NCBI GenBank assembly: GCA_965243485.1
Contig: CBDEVP010000001.1
Location: 2,418,001-2,482,000, forward strand
DNA from: UBA7330 sp965243485
Lineage (GTDB): Bacteria > Bacteroidota > Bacteroidia > Cytophagales > Cyclobacteriaceae
Reading direction: 5' to 3'
DNA: 64,000 nucleotides
Positions 61,801 to 64,000 of this stretch are shown piece by piece. A program made the translations under genes and the position numbers. The notes beneath the pieces were generated by a model. The model was not told the origin of the DNA and did not search any database. It was given only the letters and a program-made list of their open reading frames with translations. Position 1 is the stretch's first letter. Each line of letters opens with the position of its first letter.

Positions 61801-63342
61801 GTCAAGCAGGGGAGAGCAGCCGCTCAATCGTAGATTACCACCCAAAATGTCACTGAAATGAGGTAAGGTGTCTAAGTTATTTCCTCCATCACCAATGCCT
61901 GTTGAAATACCACCATCAACATCTGAAAAGGATACTGTAATTGTTGCGTTATTATTAAAAAGTTCATTAGCCGAAGTTGCAGCTGAATCTCCCCACAAAA
62001 TCGAATTGGTAATATTCATTGAGTTGGTTCCCTGAGTGCCGTTAGCATGCACTGCACCACCTTCTTCATCGGCAGTATTGGCAAAAAAGGTGCAATTGAC
62101 CAGATTGGCATTCATCACTCCACCCGTATCAGAAGATGTGTCAAAGAATGATGTGGAACCTAGAGCACCTCCTCGGTGACTTGCGTAATTCTGATAAAAC
62201 GCACAATTAAGAACTTGATGATTACGAGTACCCGTTTGTGAACCTCTCAAGAAAACGGCTCCACCTTCGCCATCATTGACCGGGCTGGTACCTTCGGATC
62301 TATTATTTGCAAAGAAGCAGTTTGCTAAGGTATCATTAGCTATTGCATCAAAGCTTGCTCTGGCAAAAACAGCACCACCCTGACCTCCGGCAACATTATT
62401 CTCGAAGGTAGAGTTCTTAATCACAACATTCGAAGTACCCTGAATGATACGGTACCATATACCAGCTCCCCTGTCGGTAGATTCATTATTAATAAAGGTG
62501 CAACTATCAATAACAGTAGCTAGTATAGAGGTTTCACCAGAAGGAGTCATACTGATTCCACCACCGCCACCGCCGGCGAAGTTGTTTCGAATAGTACAAT
62601 TGCGGATTTGGATATTCGCGGTCGCGGAAGGATTTGCGTCCAGATAGATTCCACCTCCTGAGAAGAATGTACCATCGATGGCGGAACCATTGGCATTTCC
62701 TTCTTCGATGATGAAGCCATCTAAGATGGTATTAGCTGTTGAATTTTCTATACTGAGCACTCTAAAGCTATTGTCTGTGCTGTCGTTAGAGACACCTATA
62801 TCCCCACTCAAGATGGTTAGGTTGGTGGTCCAGTCGCGCTGATTCAGCTGTGTTTCATTGCCAGAAAAGCCACCATAAAGCTGAATTGTAGGGGGTAGAT
62901 TAAATGAGACTAGTCGTTCTGTATTTCCACATGGATTGCAAGTGGTGGGTTTATAGGAGCCATTAGCTACCCATATTTCCCCAATGCTGGTGTTGTTCAG
63001 TGCCTCATTGAGATCGGTGTAAGCATTGATCCAGGAGGAGCCATCGTTTGCACCACTGGCAGAGGCATCCACAAAAACTTGCGCATAGGAGGGGGAAGTA
63101 GCTAAAAGCAAGATAAAGAGCGTCAGGAGAAGTAGATTTCGTTCCCTTTTGGGATGGAGTATCTTGATCTGTTCAACTGGTTTGGATCGTAATCTCTTTT
63201 TTACTGCAGCGGGACCTAACAAAGCTGCACCACTCGGGTTGTTGTTTGCGAGTTCCCTGGCAAGCATTAAACCAGTTGAATAGAATCCGCCAGCGTTCAA
63301 AAGTGCAAATTCGAAATTCTTTTGTGTGGGTTGCTTTTTCAA
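58876..63342 (-). CDS. Secreted T9SS beta-helix protein with internal duplication
   Basis: The product is up to 1488 residues. Right-handed parallel beta-helix repeats fill residues about 90-1085. Two nearly identical blocks, about residues 155-489 and 618-1018, show a recent duplication; the first lacks 66 residues present in the second. Ig-like repeats follow (about 1100-1290, each with VTVADTNGC-like ends). A type A Por/T9SS sorting domain closes the protein (about 1405-1488, ILFPNPMSSSATLY to the end), so it is exported by the type IX system and surface-anchored or released. The open frame begins at a TTG at 63342; the hydrophobic signal (NLLLLTLFILLLATSPSYAQ) lies about 68 residues in, and an internal ATG at 63264 is an alternative start. 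Adhesion or glycan binding is likely, but no catalytic residues are recognised. Confidence 0.88.
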   Translation of the reverse strand: MKKQPTQKNFEFALLNAGGFYSTGLMLARELANNNPSGAALLGPAAVKKRLRSKPVEQIKILHPKRERNLLLLTLFILLLATSPSYAQVFVDASASGANDGSSWINAYTDLNEALNNTSIGEIWVANGSYKPTTCNPCGNTERLVSFNLPPTIQLYGGFSGNETQLNQRDWTTNLTILSGDIGVSNDSTDNSFRVLSIENSTANTILDGFIIEEGNANGSAIDGTFFSGGGIYLDANPSATANIQIRNCTIRNNFAGGGGGGISMTPSGETSILATVIDSCTFINNESTDRGAGIWYRIIQGTSNVVIKNSTFENNVAGGQGGAVFARASFDAIANDTLANCFFANNRSEGTSPVNDGEGGAVFLRGSQTGTRNHQVLNCAFYQNYASHRGGALGSTSFFDTSSDTGGVMNANLVNCTFFANTADEEGGAVHANGTQGTNSMNITNSILWGDSAATSANELFNNNATITVSFSDVDGGISTGIGDGGNNLDTLPHFSDILGGNLRLSGCSPLLDIGNNDALLPSQILDLDGDLRIHNNIVDLGAYEVGVIYVDKFATGNNDGTSWEDAFVEFQDGITAAFAGDQVWVAEAIYLPVNCTSCDVSDRLTSFQIKPDVEVYGGFSGNETQLNQRDWTTNLTILSGDIGVSNDSTDNSFRVLSIENSTANTILDGFIIEEGNANGSAIDGTFFSGGGIYLDANPSGTANIQIRNCTIRNNFAGGGGGMAIDCVLGGVCEALIKDCIFEGNTASTGNVSSTGGAILMLGNSGAIVRPQIIGCTFQDNFVGNDGGGISMTPSGENSILATVIDSCTFINNKSTDRGAGIWYRIIQGTSNVVIKNSTFENNVAGGQGGAVFARASFDAIANDTLANCFFANNRSEGTSPVNDGEGGAVFLRGSQTGVRNHQVLNCAFYQNYASHRGGALGSTSFFDTPSDTGGVMNANLVNCTFFDNTADEEGGAVHANGTQGTNSMNITNSILWGDSAATSANELFNDNATITVSFSDVDGGISTGISDGGNNLESDPQFLDRQNANLRIASCSPAKDAGFESALPLDLIDVDSDDDNTEQIDIDLDGQDRSFDISIDMGAYEWNDDPPAIELVLNVPSDTSICIGDPLLLSATATGGIGNLTFSWNNGLGVEAEQEVSPDTSTLYQVTVEDDFGCVAEDSVLVSVFVLPEVIITGDTAFCEGSGTTLDAGVFASYSWSNGEVSQTIEVNEAGVYSLTVVDTNGCQGIDDITVIENDTLTPTIQGSLSFCPGSGTTLTVNPSASSYLWSTTDTTQAIEVTEAGDYSVTVADTNGCMSIAAVTTAEIAVPSGEDDFFSLDLSKGLSFELNLVENDFLPNPQDWVIQNLTQPEFGNLDTLIEGITTYNTNFYDEGLSSFQYDICSIQCPDYCDNTNVVLEVVPVLNTNEIILFPNPMSSSATLYLGELEGTIQLGIYDLLGKLLRSELLNVQSGSLVIERGAISSGGYILRLTQEKKSFELKFIVE
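60290..61490. repeat. Internal duplication in the beta-helix gene, block 2
   Basis: This stretch is nearly identical, base for base, to 61877-62880, apart from about 198 bp (roughly 60970-61167) that are absent from the other block. The missing part begins and ends in glycine codon runs (CCACCGCCACCGCC on the plus strand), and the frame is kept. By eye, only a few scattered differences separate the shared parts. Confidence 0.85.
61877..62880. repeat. Internal duplication in the beta-helix gene, block 1
   Basis: This is the N-terminal copy of the duplicated segment. It joins FAGGGG directly to GGISMTPSGE, where block 2 has 66 additional residues between those glycine runs. The two copies are separated by about 390 bp of unique coding sequence (61491-61876). 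Confidence 0.85.
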
Positions 63343-63511
63343 GTGGAACTAATTGAATATAACAAGCAAGTATCATCATTGATGATATTTACCTTATATC
63401 ATTGTTAGGTTAATTAATCGTTTATAAACGGATAAAAAAGGATACGTTGTGTGTATCATCACTCAAGTTAAGGTTTTTCTTTGGAATATAAAGGGAGGGG
63501 GGCTATGACTT

Positions 63512-63649
63512 GTCTGTGAGCAGCAGACCTTGGGTGATGGGAGCGGTTGGGTGCTTATACTCCATCCCATTATCAAGCCATTGCGATAATCAAAGATCGT
63601 GAGTCATGATCCGATTTTTCTTGATATCCGTGGTGTGTGGCGCACAGAC
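63512..63649. repeat. GTCTGTG-ended dispersed repeat, copy 2 (138 bp)
   Basis: This copy starts GTCTGTGAGCAG and ends GCGCACAGAC, giving 7-bp exact inverted termini. It aligns in direct orientation with 58682-58804 with short length differences in the middle. It lies 170 bp upstream of the beta-helix gene, and the other copy lies 72 bp downstream of it. Confidence 0.75.
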
Positions 63650-63676
63650 CACGGATGGATTATCTTTGGAGTAGTT

Positions 63677-63704
63677 AAAAAAAGGACCGCCCTCAAGACG
63701 GCCC
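63677..63704 (-). terminator. Intrinsic terminator of the last minus-strand gene
   Basis: On the minus strand GGGCCGTC and GGGCGGTCC form an 8-bp stem with two G-U pairs and a 5-nt loop, followed by seven T residues (63677-63683 on the plus strand are A). It lies 26 bp after the stop of the 63730 gene. The plus-strand side is also T-rich, so it may stop transcription both ways. Confidence 0.85.
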
Positions 63705-63729
63705 TTTTCTTCTTTTTATCCTGCACTGC

Positions 63730-64000
63730 TCAGGCTATTGTCAGGATCTTTTTCCGAATGAGCCAGTACCCGGTCACCACGCTGATGTATTCGATAGCAA
63801 TCAACCAGAATCCCGGATCCCCGAAGAAAGTCAGGTGAGTCCCTCCATACGGAAGAATAAATACCGGTACCGTAATGCTCGCATCCAGGATCATGGTGAT
63901 CAGGAACATATAAGTACCTAAAACCAGACCAATTGTCTGTTGTCCCTTTCGATAGTACAGATAAGCACCAAAGGCTGCGGCCGGGATGATGGCCAGTGAC
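63730..64000 (-). CDS. Small polytopic membrane protein (5' end outside window), DUF5367-like
   Basis: About 89 residues are visible, ending in GYWLIRKKILTIA and a TGA at 63730-63732. Three hydrophobic segments are seen: SLAIIPAAAFGAYLYY, then LVLGTYMFLITMILDASITVPVFIL, and FWLIAIEYISVVTGYWLI. The segment with MILDASITVPVFILPYGG resembles DUF5367-type membrane proteins of Bacteroidota, whose function is unknown. The start lies beyond the window. Confidence 0.6.
   Translation of the reverse strand, partial: SLAIIPAAAFGAYLYYRKGQQTIGLVLGTYMFLITMILDASITVPVFILPYGGTHLTFFGDPGFWLIAIEYISVVTGYWLIRKKILTIA

Larger units (their letters stand above)
63343..63729. other. 387-bp spacer upstream of the beta-helix gene
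   Basis: No gene is supported. The first 150 bp are AT-rich and should hold the promoter of the beta-helix gene. The rest contains repeat copy 2 (63512-63649) and a strong terminator (63677-63704) of the next minus-strand gene. Confidence 0.5.

Noticed and set aside
58876..63342. Beta-helix protein as a polysaccharide lyase or pectinase
   Set aside because: The helix repeats are of the generic surface-protein type and I see no lyase or hydrolase catalytic motif. The Ig-like repeats and sorting domain point to an adhesin-like role.

Overview
The window reads as chromosomal DNA of a Bacteroidota bacterium, most likely a Cytophagales-type marine or environmental heterotroph. The evidence is a SusC/SusD pair beside a hybrid two-component regulator, a secreted protein with a type IX (Por) sorting tail, many Tat-exported and lipobox-bearing periplasmic enzymes, AT-rich weak ribosome binding sites, and a promoter of the TTG/TAnnTTTG type. 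I see no rRNA or tRNA gene, CRISPR array, prophage or intact insertion sequence. No accession or species can be assigned from sequence reading alone.

Layout. 1-5.2 kb: the end of a DUF6249-like membrane protein gene, an FdhF/YdeP-type molybdopterin oxidoreductase divergent from a glutathione-independent formaldehyde dehydrogenase, and an ECF sigma factor with a small membrane partner. 5.2-16.1 kb: a nutrient-uptake locus (SusD, SusC, a 38-codon membrane peptide in the leader, a 1413-residue hybrid sensor/regulator) and a Tat-exported Gfo/Idh/MocA oxidoreductase. 16.2-22 kb: a tricorn-like secreted protease and the housekeeping genes xerD, aroQ, marC and rnhA. 22.6-26.3 kb: a secreted TPR-CHAT protease-like protein and a MntA/HepT toxin-antitoxin pair. 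26.4-35.5 kb: a minus-strand run of exported hydrolases (S9 peptidase, sulfatase, M1 peptidase, acetamidase/formamidase-like, SMP-30-like propeller).

35.6-40.4 kb: a plus-strand sugar locus (Gfo/Idh oxidoreductase, DUF1080 3-keto-glycoside hydrolase-like protein, GH109-like NAD-dependent glycosidase), followed by a lipoprotein gene bracketed by two 99-bp palindromic elements. 40.4-47.1 kb: a GNAT enzyme, DUF885 and M28 peptidases, a frameshifted DUF1801 gene, a 0.7-kb tandem array rich in 13-bp palindromes, and a YdeI/GNAT/GNAT operon. 47.3-54.4 kb: a sulfatase lacking the canonical modification arginine, then a minus-strand operon joining a PVC-type cytochrome c dehydrogenase-like protein, a polysaccharide deacetylase and two lipoproteins that look like zinc metallopeptidases with broken zinc sites. 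54.6-58.4 kb: a cytoplasmic PAS histidine kinase and a two-subunit molybdenum hydroxylase of the IorAB type. 58.9-63.3 kb: a T9SS beta-helix protein with a nearly identical internal duplication, flanked by a repeated element of 123-138 bp. The last 0.3 kb is the end of a small membrane protein gene.

Together the genes describe scavenging of sulfated or modified glycans, peptides and small amides at the cell surface and in the periplasm, plus oxidation of C1 and other aldehydes or N-heterocycles by molybdenum enzymes. The most unusual material is in the repeats between genes, the paired degenerate metallopeptidase-like lipoproteins, the atypical sulfatase and the small ORF in the susC leader.
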